Of a DNA stretch of 64,000 nt, positions 18,497-26,470 are shown piece by piece. Each line of letters starts with the position of its first letter. Position 1 is the stretch's first letter. The DNA is from DATFCK01 sp963728975. Its GTDB lineage: Bacteria; Verrucomicrobiota; Verrucomicrobiia; Chthoniobacterales; UBA10450. The position numbers and the translations under genes are program-made. Where the stretch lies: contig CAVSMF010000002.1 in assembly GCA_963728975.1 (NCBI GenBank), positions 62,001 to 126,000 on the forward strand. The letters run 5' to 3'. The notes beneath the pieces were generated by a model. It was given only the letters and a program-made list of their open reading frames with translations, did no database searches and had not been told where the DNA came from.

Positions 18497-20439
18497 GGCG
18501 GGCTCGGTAACGGAAGCTCGCGTTGAGGAGTGGAAGCGGACGCGGGAGAGGCCGGTGTCGGTGTTGGAGTGGCCTTGGACAGCGATAACACCGGGAGTGA
18601 AGCCGACCCGGAGGCAGTGGAGGTAGGAGCAGGCGTTGGCGATAGCGATGGCGAGGTTATCGCCTTCGATTTCGCAACAGTTTCCTCCAGCAGTTTCTTT
18701 TCTTCCGGGAAAATCGAACCGTGTCGGGCCGCGGCGATGTACTGTTTGGCTTCGTCGACCCGGTTTTCGTCCACCAGCAGGGTTGCCACGTAAACAGCCG
18801 CATGAGGATCCTTGAGCTTTTCAACCGGCTGCTTCTTGATGATGTCGAGGCCGGCAGCTGTCCGGCCGAGGTTGTAAAGCGAAAACGCGTAAGTAATGGC
18901 GCAATTCAAATTTGTTGGCGCTCTGTCGTAGGCCTGTTTGGCAACCTGGTGACCTTCCGATGCATTTTGGTCCAGCAGAAGAGCGAGACGTGCGTAGTCA
19001 GCTGCAACATTTTCATCGGCAGGCGAATTCTCATGCAAACGCTGCATGGTTCGATAAAGATTTGGGAGATCGTTCCTGGAACGGTAGAGGTGGGTCAGGG
19101 TCTCGAGCGCTTCTCCGCGGTGCGGCGGGTTTTCAATCAAGCGCAACCAAAGTTGTTCCGCCTCATCGAAGAGATCCCATTTGGTGGCCAGCCGAGCGAG
19201 ATTCAACTCCCGTTCGGCATCTTCACGCGCGGCCGCTTCCGCCGATCGCCAGAGCGATTCAAATTCGGCTTCGCCCTGGTGTTGGCGTGTTTGCCGGGCG
19301 GCATAAGCCTGATAAGCCAGACGAAGGTAGTCGGCGCTTCCCCACGAACCGTTCCGCGTCCAGCGCTTCAATCGCGACCAGTTTTTAACTGAAGCAAAAG
19401 CCTCCGCCACCGCGATTGAAGCCGGTGGACCGGCCGTCGTTTCCGGTTTCAACTTTTCCGTCCACTGGAGAACTTCACCGGCCAACCCATTGTTATTCAT
19501 CCAGTCCATCAGGGCGGCAAGATTGGCCGGATCGCGCGCGGCCACAGGCTTCACCTTGTTCAGCAAAGCCGAAAATTTCTTTTCATTCAGCTTACGATAG
19601 AAATCCAGGCAAAGCAGATAATCGGAAAAAGTGAGCTGGGGAGACATTTGCAGGTCCTGGGCAAGATCGGCCGCGGTCAGGAGATCTTTTTCTTTCACTG
19701 CGTCGTTCAGCAGGGCTCGGAGCGCGCCGACCCGAAATTGCAGCACCTTGGTTAGCCGCTCCAGAGTTTTTCGCGCGTTTCCGTGTTTGTTTTGGTCCTT
19801 CGACTGGATCTGTAACACCGCGAGATTGAACTGATAGAGATCGTTCCTGGGATCCCGCTTAACGGCAGCGGCGAAATGCTCCTCCTGCCCTGCGTCATCC
19901 CCCTGAGCACGGGCCAGCCAGCCCGCGACCACATGATAGGTCGCTTTGTCGCGATCCTTTGCCGGGACCTGTTGCAGCGCATTGCGCGCCGTGTCGAGCT
20001 CGCCAAAACGCAGCGCGGCCGAAGCGAGATTCAGCTGGCTCTCCAAATTCCCCGGGCGCAGTCGAGCGATTTGAGCGCGCCAGGTAACGGTGTCGATAAG
20101 ATTTTGCTTTTCGGTGGCGTCCGCCAGGATGGAGTAGGCAGCCAATGAATCCGCATGCAGTTCCAGTGCTTTCTTTGCCGCGGCAGTTGCACCTTTAAAA
20201 TCCTCCTGCTGCAGCATTTTTGCGGCGTGCTGAAGCAGCCGGGTCTCGCGCCAGCCTCGATAGATCTTTGACCCGTAACTGGCGCCGAGGATTGCCAGAA
20301 CAATGGCGACGCCGACTATGGCGAGAAAAACTGCCAGACGTTCCGGAGAGATTCCGCGACGAAAGATCGGCAGAGACTCAACCGCAGGATAAGCACTGAT
20401 CCTCCTTCGACGACGGACGCGTTTTGTCTTTTCCGGCAT
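18493..20439 (-). CDS. Membrane-anchored TPR-repeat protein
   Basis: A 648-residue protein with a basic cytoplasmic tip (RRRRR at about 9-13) and one transmembrane helix at about 36-55. A long helical region of TPR-like repeats covers about 70-600. The C-terminal tail from about 600 is Ser/Pro/Thr-rich with TPTPTPASP-type low complexity. The topology suggests a scaffold facing the periplasm. The family is not one I recognise by name; similar long TPR proteins are common in Verrucomicrobiota. It is convergent with the Hsp70 gene, with overlapping stops. Upstream, 102 bp away, lies the MITE-like element. Confidence 0.75.
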   Translation of the reverse strand: MPEKTKRVRRRRRISAYPAVESLPIFRRGISPERLAVFLAIVGVAIVLAILGASYGSKIYRGWRETRLLQHAAKMLQQEDFKGATAAAKKALELHADSLAAYSILADATEKQNLIDTVTWRAQIARLRPGNLESQLNLASAALRFGELDTARNALQQVPAKDRDKATYHVVAGWLARAQGDDAGQEEHFAAAVKRDPRNDLYQFNLAVLQIQSKDQNKHGNARKTLERLTKVLQFRVGALRALLNDAVKEKDLLTAADLAQDLQMSPQLTFSDYLLCLDFYRKLNEKKFSALLNKVKPVAARDPANLAALMDWMNNNGLAGEVLQWTEKLKPETTAGPPASIAVAEAFASVKNWSRLKRWTRNGSWGSADYLRLAYQAYAARQTRQHQGEAEFESLWRSAEAAAREDAERELNLARLATKWDLFDEAEQLWLRLIENPPHRGEALETLTHLYRSRNDLPNLYRTMQRLHENSPADENVAADYARLALLLDQNASEGHQVAKQAYDRAPTNLNCAITYAFSLYNLGRTAAGLDIIKKQPVEKLKDPHAAVYVATLLVDENRVDEAKQYIAAARHGSIFPEEKKLLEETVAKSKAITSPSLSPTPAPTSTASGSASLPVLSLSKATPTPTPASPASASTPQRELPLPSPP

Positions 20440-20540
20440 TTTACTTGGCTGTCCCTACGTGCCCTATCCAACAATGCAACTGCCGCCGGAGGGGACGAAC
20501 TCGGCGAACCGTCTAACCGGCGGCCTCCGGATTTTCTATT

Positions 20541-20803
20541 AGAAGCCATCTCATAAATAGGGTAGGCCGGGCAAGAGCAATTTGGGGCGGATGGCAAGGC
20601 GCGAGTGACGAGCATGCCCGCAGCGGCCGGTGAGGAGCGAGCAACGCCCCAAATTGCTCTTGCCCTTCGGGTAGCCTCCCTTTTCGGCTTGGCCTGCGTT
20701 GCTCCTCGGTCGCAGATCCATTCGGATATGCTTCCTCCTCCGCGCCTTGTCCAAACCGAAAATCAATAGCCACCCGGCCCACCCTATTTAGGAGATGGCT
20801 TCT
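20541..20803. mobile_element. MITE-like element, 263 bp with 31-bp terminal inverted repeats
   Basis: The left end (20541-20571, starting AGAAGCCATCTC) and the right end (20773-20803, ending GAGATGGCTTCT) are inverted repeats matching at 29 of 31 positions. Inside is a perfect 21-bp inverted repeat: 20569-20589 (begins GGGCAAGAGCAATTTGG) and 20645-20665. Shorter nested inversions follow, such as GGCAAGGCGCG against CGCGCCTTGTCC. No transposase frame is inside, so it would be mobilised in trans. I could not define a target-site duplication. The right end reaches into the 3' end of the AI-2E transporter gene. Confidence 0.8.
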
Positions 20804-22119
20804 GTGGTCATTTCTTCAACCGGGCTCATAACCTCGGCCCGCAAACGGCGGCCCCACACGTAACGCGCCAGCAAGACTTTAATCGTCGCCGTCAACGGCA
20901 CGGCCAGGATCGGTCCGAGGAGTCCTCCGATCAGCAAGCCCCACACAAAAATGGAGACGATCACTGTGACCGGGTGAAGCCCGACCGAATTGCCAACGAT
21001 TCGGGGGGCGTAAAGCATTCCTTCCAGATTCTGAACGATGATGAATATAACAGTGACCCAAAATGGATGCCACCAGTCGCCATATTGGGCCGCGGCGATG
21101 AGAACCGCCGGGACCCAGCACAAAATGATTCCGATGTAGGGAATCATCGTCAAAACGACAACGAGCGCACCGATCAGCGGCGCAAAGCTCAAACCGAACA
21201 AGGTCAGGATACTGCCAATAAGCGTTCCATCCACCAGGCAGACCAGAAGCTGGCCGCGGAAGTAAGCGATGATGTAGCTGTTGATTTGAGATATCACCTC
21301 CGCGACCTCGTCCTTTAAAGGCGACGCTCGCAGGGGCAGATATTCTTTCCATCGTTCCTCAATGTTCGGTCGTTCTTTGAGAAAGAAAAAAAGATAGAGC
21401 GGCACCATAACCAGACTCAGAAGGAACCCGGTAACACCCAGGAAGCCGCCAATGCTCTTTTTCAAGATGTCCCAGAATTTCTCCATCAGAGTCGGAAACT
21501 GTCGTTCCAAACCGGGAATTTGCTTTTCCACGTAGGCCTGAATGCGCTGACGGTCCGCTAAAGTCGGCTTTGCTGGAGCCGCTGAAATTTCTTCATCGGT
21601 GTGGGCTGACGATCCGCCCGATGGCGTAGGCGACGCGTGCGCCGGCGGCGGCCCCAACAGCCAATTCACAAAGTTCTTTGTCGGCGATACCGATTTTTCC
21701 CGCGCATTTCCCGGCACGCCAAAGGTGCGATCGTATCGGTAGATCAGGTCGACCACGTGATCCCGCGCTTGTTGCGTGTAGGCGGGCAGATCTCTTGCGA
21801 AATTCGCACTTTGCACCGAAATCATCGGCACCAGCCACCCGATCAAAGCCCCCAGTCCCAGAAAAGCCACGGCGAACAACAACACCACGGCCTTGGTTCG
21901 ACTCATGCCCCGCCGGCACAACTTCGTGACCAGCGGGTCAAGCAGATAAGCGAGGATCGCCGCAATCGCCACCGGAATCAGAATGGGTTGAAGAAAACTG
22001 ATCAGATTCGCGCCCAACCAGACTACCGAGCCGACAGTCACAACCAAAAAAACAAGGAACAGAGCGGTCAAGGCCGCCCACATCGTCTTGGATTGCCATG
22101 GCGTGGGGTAGGTTTTCAT
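20788..22119 (-). CDS. AI-2E family transporter (PerM-like permease)
   Basis: A 443-residue membrane protein of the AI-2E/PerM family. Helices lie at about 12-35, 40-60 and 68-90, followed by a soluble region with a Pro/Ser/Thr-rich insert (around 155-180), and then five more helices from about 230 to 400. The family signatures LRASPLKDEVAEVISQINSY and GLSFAPLIGALVVVLTMIPY are present. Substrates in this family vary: autoinducer-2 export, Na+/H+ exchange or unknown. The last codons (EAIS and the TAA) lie inside the inverted repeat of the MITE-like element, so the native C-terminus was probably altered by insertion. It is followed upstream on the same strand by a TPR protein gene 40 bp away, likely an operon. 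Confidence 0.88.
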   Translation of the reverse strand: MKTYPTPWQSKTMWAALTALFLVFLVVTVGSVVWLGANLISFLQPILIPVAIAAILAYLLDPLVTKLCRRGMSRTKAVVLLFAVAFLGLGALIGWLVPMISVQSANFARDLPAYTQQARDHVVDLIYRYDRTFGVPGNAREKSVSPTKNFVNWLLGPPPAHASPTPSGGSSAHTDEEISAAPAKPTLADRQRIQAYVEKQIPGLERQFPTLMEKFWDILKKSIGGFLGVTGFLLSLVMVPLYLFFFLKERPNIEERWKEYLPLRASPLKDEVAEVISQINSYIIAYFRGQLLVCLVDGTLIGSILTLFGLSFAPLIGALVVVLTMIPYIGIILCWVPAVLIAAAQYGDWWHPFWVTVIFIIVQNLEGMLYAPRIVGNSVGLHPVTVIVSIFVWGLLIGGLLGPILAVPLTATIKVLLARYVWGRRLRAEVMSPVEEMTTEAIS

Positions 22120-22159
22120 GCCCCGGCGTTTCGGTAAGAGTTAACGACGCGCATTTTCG

Positions 22160-23995
22160 TTACTGGGCGAAATTGGGCTTGGGCAACGATCCTCTGCTCA
22201 TCTTTGTTTTCGCTTGCTCAATTTTCTCGGCAATCTGTTTGTTTTTCGGATCGAGCACCATCGCTTTTTGCCATGCTTCGAGCGCCTGGGGAATGCGATT
22301 GAGCTTCGAATAGGTATCCCCGATATGCTCGAATACAACCGGGTCATCCCGGGTCATATTTTGGGCTGCTCGAAGGAGATCGGACAACGCCTGTTCGAAT
22401 TTCCCCTGGTGAAACTCCACCCAGCCGAGGCTGTCAAGGTAGGCGCCGTTGTTCGGATCGAGCTGGAGCGCGCGTTTGATCATATCGGCTGCTTCGTCCA
22501 AATGCATGTTATGCTCGGCCCACATGTAGCCCAGGTAATTGAACGTCTCCGCGGAATTGGCAGGATCGAGCGCAATCGACTTTTTGAATAAGTCGGCCGC
22601 CTTCTCGTATAATTCGGCTTGTTCCGCGGCAACACCGTAGTCGAAATAAAATCGAGCCGTAGCGATGCCGCCGGAATCCATTTCGGTTGCGTGCAATGCT
22701 TCTTCAAATGTGGCAACGGATTGCTGACTCTTTTTCGCCTCACGCAGCGCCAAAGCCAGGTAGTAGATCAGTTCCGGCGTATCTGGAAACCGATGCCGCG
22801 CCTCGGTCAGGACCTTGGCCGCTCGTTCCGCCTGCCTGAGGGGGCCGAGGAGGATCTCCGCCAGTCGGACATAAGTGATCGCGTGGTTCGGATTGATCAG
22901 CACACTCTGTTCGTAATTGGCGGCCGCTTGCGCAAATTTGGCCTTGGCTTCATCGACCTTGTTTTCTCGCTGCAATGCTCGCGCCTGATCGTCCAAAACC
23001 TGAGCCAGCAGATCGTAGGCTTGATACTTTTCCGGCCGCTGTTTGATCGTCTCCTCCAGCAGCTCGACTGCCTTGGACCGTTGATTGGTCAGGACAAATC
23101 CGGTGGCAAGTTTCTCGCGCGCGTTGGCGTCATCCGGTTGCAACTCGATTACCCGCAGATAAAGCGGGATTGCTTGCTTGAGTTGCTGCGATGATGCGAA
23201 ATAGTCGGCCACCTCCTTCAGCACCGCGGGATTGTCTGCCGCCCGATCAGCAGCTTTCTTAAAGAACTCGTTAACCCGCCTGACCTCGTTAGGCTTAGGC
23301 TCCGTGTCGGGCTTGAACACGAGCAGGGCGTAAAGTTTGCCAAGCCTGGTCCAAAACGCGGGGTCGCTGCTGGTGATCTTGGCCGCCCGATCCAATGCCT
23401 CGCGGGCTTTGTTTTCATCTCCAGCGGCCAATGCAATCTCGTAGAGCCTTTGATATCCCTCGATATTTTGCGGATCCAGGGCAATGCCGCGATTGCAGTA
23501 ATCGAGCGCCTGGTCAGTTTTCTTCAGGTATTTCGCATAGATGAAGCCGAGTTGCAGATACGGTTCCGCTGCCTCCGGCGCCGCCTTCACCGCATCTTTC
23601 AGAATATCGATTGCTTCCGGAAATTGATCTTGCCGGCTCAACAATGCCGCTACCCGGCAGGCCAGCTCGGCCTGACCAGGATCGACGTTGAGAACCTCGC
23701 GATATGCATTCAGCGCTTTCTCGATTTCCCCATTGTCTTCATAGGACATTCCTTCGACAAAATGAGCGAGGGCTTCGCCTTTTCGTTGTCCTTCGCGTTT
23801 GAGGACAAGATCTCGGGCCGGTTTGAGCTGGACCGAATCATCCAGGCGGCTACTTGGTTTCGGGCTTGCAACCGGGTGGCTTCGCCGAGCCAGCAGGGTC
23901 GGGTCTCTCCCAACCGCGGCATCAGTCACAGGCAGAAAGAGAAGGGCCAGAAAAACGCAGCTGGCGCCGCCGGCCCAACGCTTCCAGTTTGTCAT
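22160..23995 (-). CDS. Exported TPR-repeat protein
   Basis: A 611-residue protein with a signal peptide (MTNWKRWAGGASCVFLALLF, cleavage after about TDA). Canonical 34-residue TPRs run from about 75 to 595. Recognisable repeats include EKALNAYREVLNVDPGQAEL, TDQALDYCNRGIALDPQNIE and EQALSDLLRAAQNM. This is the most regular TPR protein of the window and is probably periplasmic or outer-membrane associated. The frame is open 21 codons further upstream, but the ATG at 23995 starts the signal peptide. It lies 40 bp before the AI-2E transporter gene on the same strand and 78 bp after the bS22-like gene. Confidence 0.8.
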   Translation of the reverse strand: MTNWKRWAGGASCVFLALLFLPVTDAAVGRDPTLLARRSHPVASPKPSSRLDDSVQLKPARDLVLKREGQRKGEALAHFVEGMSYEDNGEIEKALNAYREVLNVDPGQAELACRVAALLSRQDQFPEAIDILKDAVKAAPEAAEPYLQLGFIYAKYLKKTDQALDYCNRGIALDPQNIEGYQRLYEIALAAGDENKAREALDRAAKITSSDPAFWTRLGKLYALLVFKPDTEPKPNEVRRVNEFFKKAADRAADNPAVLKEVADYFASSQQLKQAIPLYLRVIELQPDDANAREKLATGFVLTNQRSKAVELLEETIKQRPEKYQAYDLLAQVLDDQARALQRENKVDEAKAKFAQAAANYEQSVLINPNHAITYVRLAEILLGPLRQAERAAKVLTEARHRFPDTPELIYYLALALREAKKSQQSVATFEEALHATEMDSGGIATARFYFDYGVAAEQAELYEKAADLFKKSIALDPANSAETFNYLGYMWAEHNMHLDEAADMIKRALQLDPNNGAYLDSLGWVEFHQGKFEQALSDLLRAAQNMTRDDPVVFEHIGDTYSKLNRIPQALEAWQKAMVLDPKNKQIAEKIEQAKTKMSRGSLPKPNFAQ

Positions 23996-24072
23996 CCTAG
24001 CGATTGTAATCGCAGGGGGGATCGTTCGCAAACCGCGCGGGGGAAGACCCGCGAGCAAATCGCATCCCCGAT

Positions 24073-24177
24073 TTACGCCTTGTAACGCAGACGTTTCTTG
24101 TGGCGATTCTCCTTCATGCGCTTGCGGCGTTTGTGTTTGGAGATTTTCGCTTTCCGTCTTTTTTTGAGAGAACCCAT
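24073..24177 (-). CDS. Small ribosomal protein bS22-like (AURKAIP1/COX24 domain), 34 residues
   Basis: A short frame coding 34 residues, 19 of them Lys or Arg, with the core KKRRKAKISKHKRRKRMKEN followed by RHKKRLRYKA. This matches the AURKAIP1/COX24 domain found in mitochondrial mS38 and in bacterial bS22, which packs against 16S rRNA near the decoding site. The start is ATG 24177 and the stop TAA 24073-24075. The Shine-Dalgarno site is weak. It lies between tRNA-Pro (minus strand) and the TPR gene, all on the same strand. The composition and exact motif make a chance frame unlikely. Confidence 0.85.
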   Translation of the reverse strand: MGSLKKRRKAKISKHKRRKRMKENRHKKRLRYKA

Positions 24178-24368
24178 AAAGAAGTTTCAGTCAACCGTCA
24201 CAGTCGATCGGCGAGAGCGATCCAAGCACGTGATCGGTCCGGATTCAACTGCCTTCTTTTGTTTCATGGAAAACTGCGAGCTTGCCGCGGAACCGGCAAA
24301 CGAGACGAGGAGCAACCCCGAGCGGAAAAATTGTGGACTCGGTTTACCTAGCGGATGTGCGGAATTCC

Positions 24369-24442
24369 TCGGGCTGGTGGGATTTGAACCCACGGCCTCC
24401 TCGTCCCGAACGAGGCGCTCTACCAAGCTGAGCCACAGCCCG
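24369..24442 (-). tRNA. tRNA-Pro, anticodon CGG
   Basis: The minus strand folds as a cloverleaf. The acceptor CGGGCTG (24436-24442) pairs with 24370-24376, with discriminator A at 24369. The anticodon stem CCTCG/CGAGG encloses the loop TTCGGGA with anticodon CGG. The T-arm contains GGTTCAAATCC. The CCA end is not encoded. Confidence 0.95.
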
Positions 24443-24660
24443 TGTGGTCTTGGAGTTCGGCAGGGGCCACTTAGCATGCTATTGGACGAAAAGCAAAAGA
24501 GGCAACGGAGTGGGGAGGCTGGGGCGGGGTGGAGGATCGGCATATTCGACTGGTGGAGGCAGGTTCGCACTTTTGAAAAACCGTCTTTGGCAAGTTCGCG
24601 GGAATGCGAGAATTCGCTGATTTGCGACAAAACAGCCCGAGACAGCCCCCATAACACTAC

Positions 24661-24666
24661 TATAAT
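24661..24666 (+). promoter_or_regulatory. Candidate -10 box upstream of the pilin-like operon
   Basis: A perfect TATAAT lies 33 bp before the first possible start of the pilin-like operon, in a locally AT-rich stretch. No good -35 is spaced 16-18 bp upstream; the nearest TTGCGA is too far away at 24622. Position makes it a plausible promoter element, but only the -10 is supported. Confidence 0.35.
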
Positions 24667-24698
24667 TACCATAATTCCTTACAGAATCGGCATATCCG

Positions 24699-25202
24699 AT
24701 GCTGTTTATGCCAACAGAAACGGGCCCGATCATGGTTCTCAAACAACTGTCACCCATCAGATCTGAGAAACGTAACTCCGGTTTTACTTTCGCCGAAGTG
24801 CTCTTCTCCATGGCCGTTTTGGCTATTGTCGCCGCCGCGGTCATCTCGCTGCTCCTTCAGATGAATACCTATGCGATGGTGGCTCGGCTCAAAACCCTGG
24901 CCGGAACGATCGCCCTCAATCAGATCGAACTCGTCTATACAGATGCGCCATTCAGTCCCCCGGACGAGCAAGTGCCGGTGGAGCTGACCCTGGGATCGCA
25001 AACAGCCCCGGTAATCATTTACGACGATCCCAACTCGGAAACAACCGTGGAAGGAACGATGACCACGGTGGTGGAGGATCCAGGTTACTGGCAAAACGGC
25101 TTTAATCTGAATCTTCGCCGGATCACGGTCACGGTCAGCTACAGTTTTCGCAACCGAAATTACAGCGTAACCATGCATAGCGTTCGCACTTCGGATGTCT
25201 AA
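24699..25202 (+). CDS. Type IV pilin-like protein (PilV/GspI-like minor pilin)
   Basis: A 167-residue protein with a prepilin peptidase site: a basic leader, then NSG before FTFAEVLFSMAVLAIVAAA, with cleavage after Gly and Glu at +5. A hydrophobic helix follows to about residue 50, then a beta-rich region with YWQNGFNLNLRRITVTVSYS near the end. This is the pattern of minor pilins or pseudopilins such as PilV/GspI. Two in-frame starts exist, 24699 and ATG 24732 (MVLKQLSP); neither has a strong ribosome site. It overlaps the next pilin-like gene by 8 bases and begins a five-gene cluster. No pilus ATPase or secretin gene is in the window. Confidence 0.82.
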   Translation: MLFMPTETGPIMVLKQLSPIRSEKRNSGFTFAEVLFSMAVLAIVAAAVISLLLQMNTYAMVARLKTLAGTIALNQIELVYTDAPFSPPDEQVPVELTLGSQTAPVIIYDDPNSETTVEGTMTTVVEDPGYWQNGFNLNLRRITVTVSYSFRNRNYSVTMHSVRTSDV

Positions 25203-25887
25203 AACGATGCGGCTCCAGCAGAAAAACTTCAATCTAGCCACCGGCTTCACCCTGGTGGAATTGCTGTTTACCATCTCCAGCGCGGCCATTATCGGAGGCG
25301 CCGCAGTCGCCATTCAGTCCAGCGCTCTAAACCTTTTTCGGACCAACGGTGTGGTTAATGCAAGCCACGAAGGTACTCGTAAAATAATCGACCGCCTGGA
25401 AAAGGAGATCCAATCCGCCATTTCGATTCCCGCGCTGGTGGGGACCGATCGAGACGTTCTCGATACCACTGGACCGGCCCCGGGGATTGCCTTTTTGCGG
25501 CAGAGCGGGCCGTGCCGTCGAATCGCGGCGACCGCGCTTGCCGGCAGCGCCACGGTTCAACTCGACGCCGGACCCACCCCGAAGATCGGACAGCGCCTGT
25601 TAATTCCGGACTACGACATTGAAGGAGATATTATCGGTGTTAGTGGCACGACCGTAACTCTGGCCGCGCCGTTACCCGAAGATGTAAAGATCACCAGTGG
25701 TAGCTTGAGCCGGAACATTGTCGCGTTGGTAACGGACCTCGTTTCTTACGTAGTCATTGACGGTCAACTGCGGGAATACCAAAACGCTTCCACGAACGAC
25801 TACAACGTCATTGCCGTCGGCCTGACCGAGCCCGAACCATTCGGCCTTCCCTACAACGCTGTGCCGAATTCCACCCCTTCCCCCTGA
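25195..25887 (+). CDS. Type IV pilin-like protein (PilW/GspJ-like minor pilin)
   Basis: A 230-residue protein with the prepilin motif ATG before FTLVELLFTISSAAIIGG, Glu at +5 and a hydrophobic N-terminal helix. A pilin-type amphipathic segment follows (ASHEGTRKIIDRLEKEIQSA). The middle contains a CRR segment and a beta-rich region; the C-terminus is Pro-rich. Size and position second in the cluster suggest a PilW/GspJ-like role. The ATG at 25195 overlaps the previous stop by 8 bases, so translation is probably coupled. Confidence 0.82.
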   Translation: MSKTMRLQQKNFNLATGFTLVELLFTISSAAIIGGAAVAIQSSALNLFRTNGVVNASHEGTRKIIDRLEKEIQSAISIPALVGTDRDVLDTTGPAPGIAFLRQSGPCRRIAATALAGSATVQLDAGPTPKIGQRLLIPDYDIEGDIIGVSGTTVTLAAPLPEDVKITSGSLSRNIVALVTDLVSYVVIDGQLREYQNASTNDYNVIAVGLTEPEPFGLPYNAVPNSTPSP

Positions 25888-25916
25888 CGCATCAGCCCCC
25901 CTCAACCCCCAGAACT

Positions 25917-26456
25917 ATGAAACATCGAACCCTTCACCTAATCGCCTCTGGAATTGTCTTCAGCTTTGCCGTTGGACTCGGCACTCCCCCGCGGGCTCTT
26001 GCCCGAAGGAATAAGGGCCGGCCGCCACCGACGCCAACCCCTACGCCACTGCCGACTGCAACGCCGACGCCAACCCCAACTCCAACGCCGAGCCCGACGC
26101 CGTCCACCTCCCCGACGCCGACTCCGACGCCGGCGAACACCTCAAGAGCGGCAAGCGCGGACACAACCATCGATAACAGATTTGTTACCATGGCCATCCA
26201 ACTGGGAGATGGGAACAACCGTGTCGCCACGGATATTTATGCCAACGCCCTGGTGCACGCGAACGCCCGTATTGCTACCGCGCAGGGGTTTTACACGGCC
26301 TCCCGTCGCGGCGAATCGGGATATATCCAAAATCCGACTCCTGCGCCAACTCCGGCAATCGATCCGTCTACCTTGTTGAGAAATGATCCTCTTCCGAAGA
26401 CAGCGGTCGATTGGGGCTGGCTTGGCAACAAAAAACCGAAGAAGCCGAGGAGATAG
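25917..26456 (+). CDS. Secreted Pro-Thr-repeat protein in the pilin-like operon
   Basis: A 179-residue protein with a signal peptide (hydrophobic residues 8-22, cleavage near ARALA). A run of about 40 residues built almost only of Pro and Thr dipeptides follows (about 37-75). The C-terminal half is an ordinary-looking domain of about 100 residues containing TTIDNRFVTMAIQLGDGNNR and ending in the basic KKPKKPRR. I do not recognise the domain. It lies 29 bp after the PilW-like gene and 14 bp before the PilX-like gene, so it is part of the operon. The Pro-Thr tract could be an extended or glycosylated linker; that is inference. Confidence 0.7.
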   Translation: MKHRTLHLIASGIVFSFAVGLGTPPRALARRNKGRPPPTPTPTPLPTATPTPTPTPTPSPTPSTSPTPTPTPANTSRAASADTTIDNRFVTMAIQLGDGNNRVATDIYANALVHANARIATAQGFYTASRRGESGYIQNPTPAPTPAIDPSTLLRNDPLPKTAVDWGWLGNKKPKKPRR

Positions 26457-26470
26457 CCTGATCTCACAGA

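Noticed and set aside
20513..20782. An open frame inside the MITE-like element
   Set aside because: It is created by the inverted repeats and shows no transposase motif.
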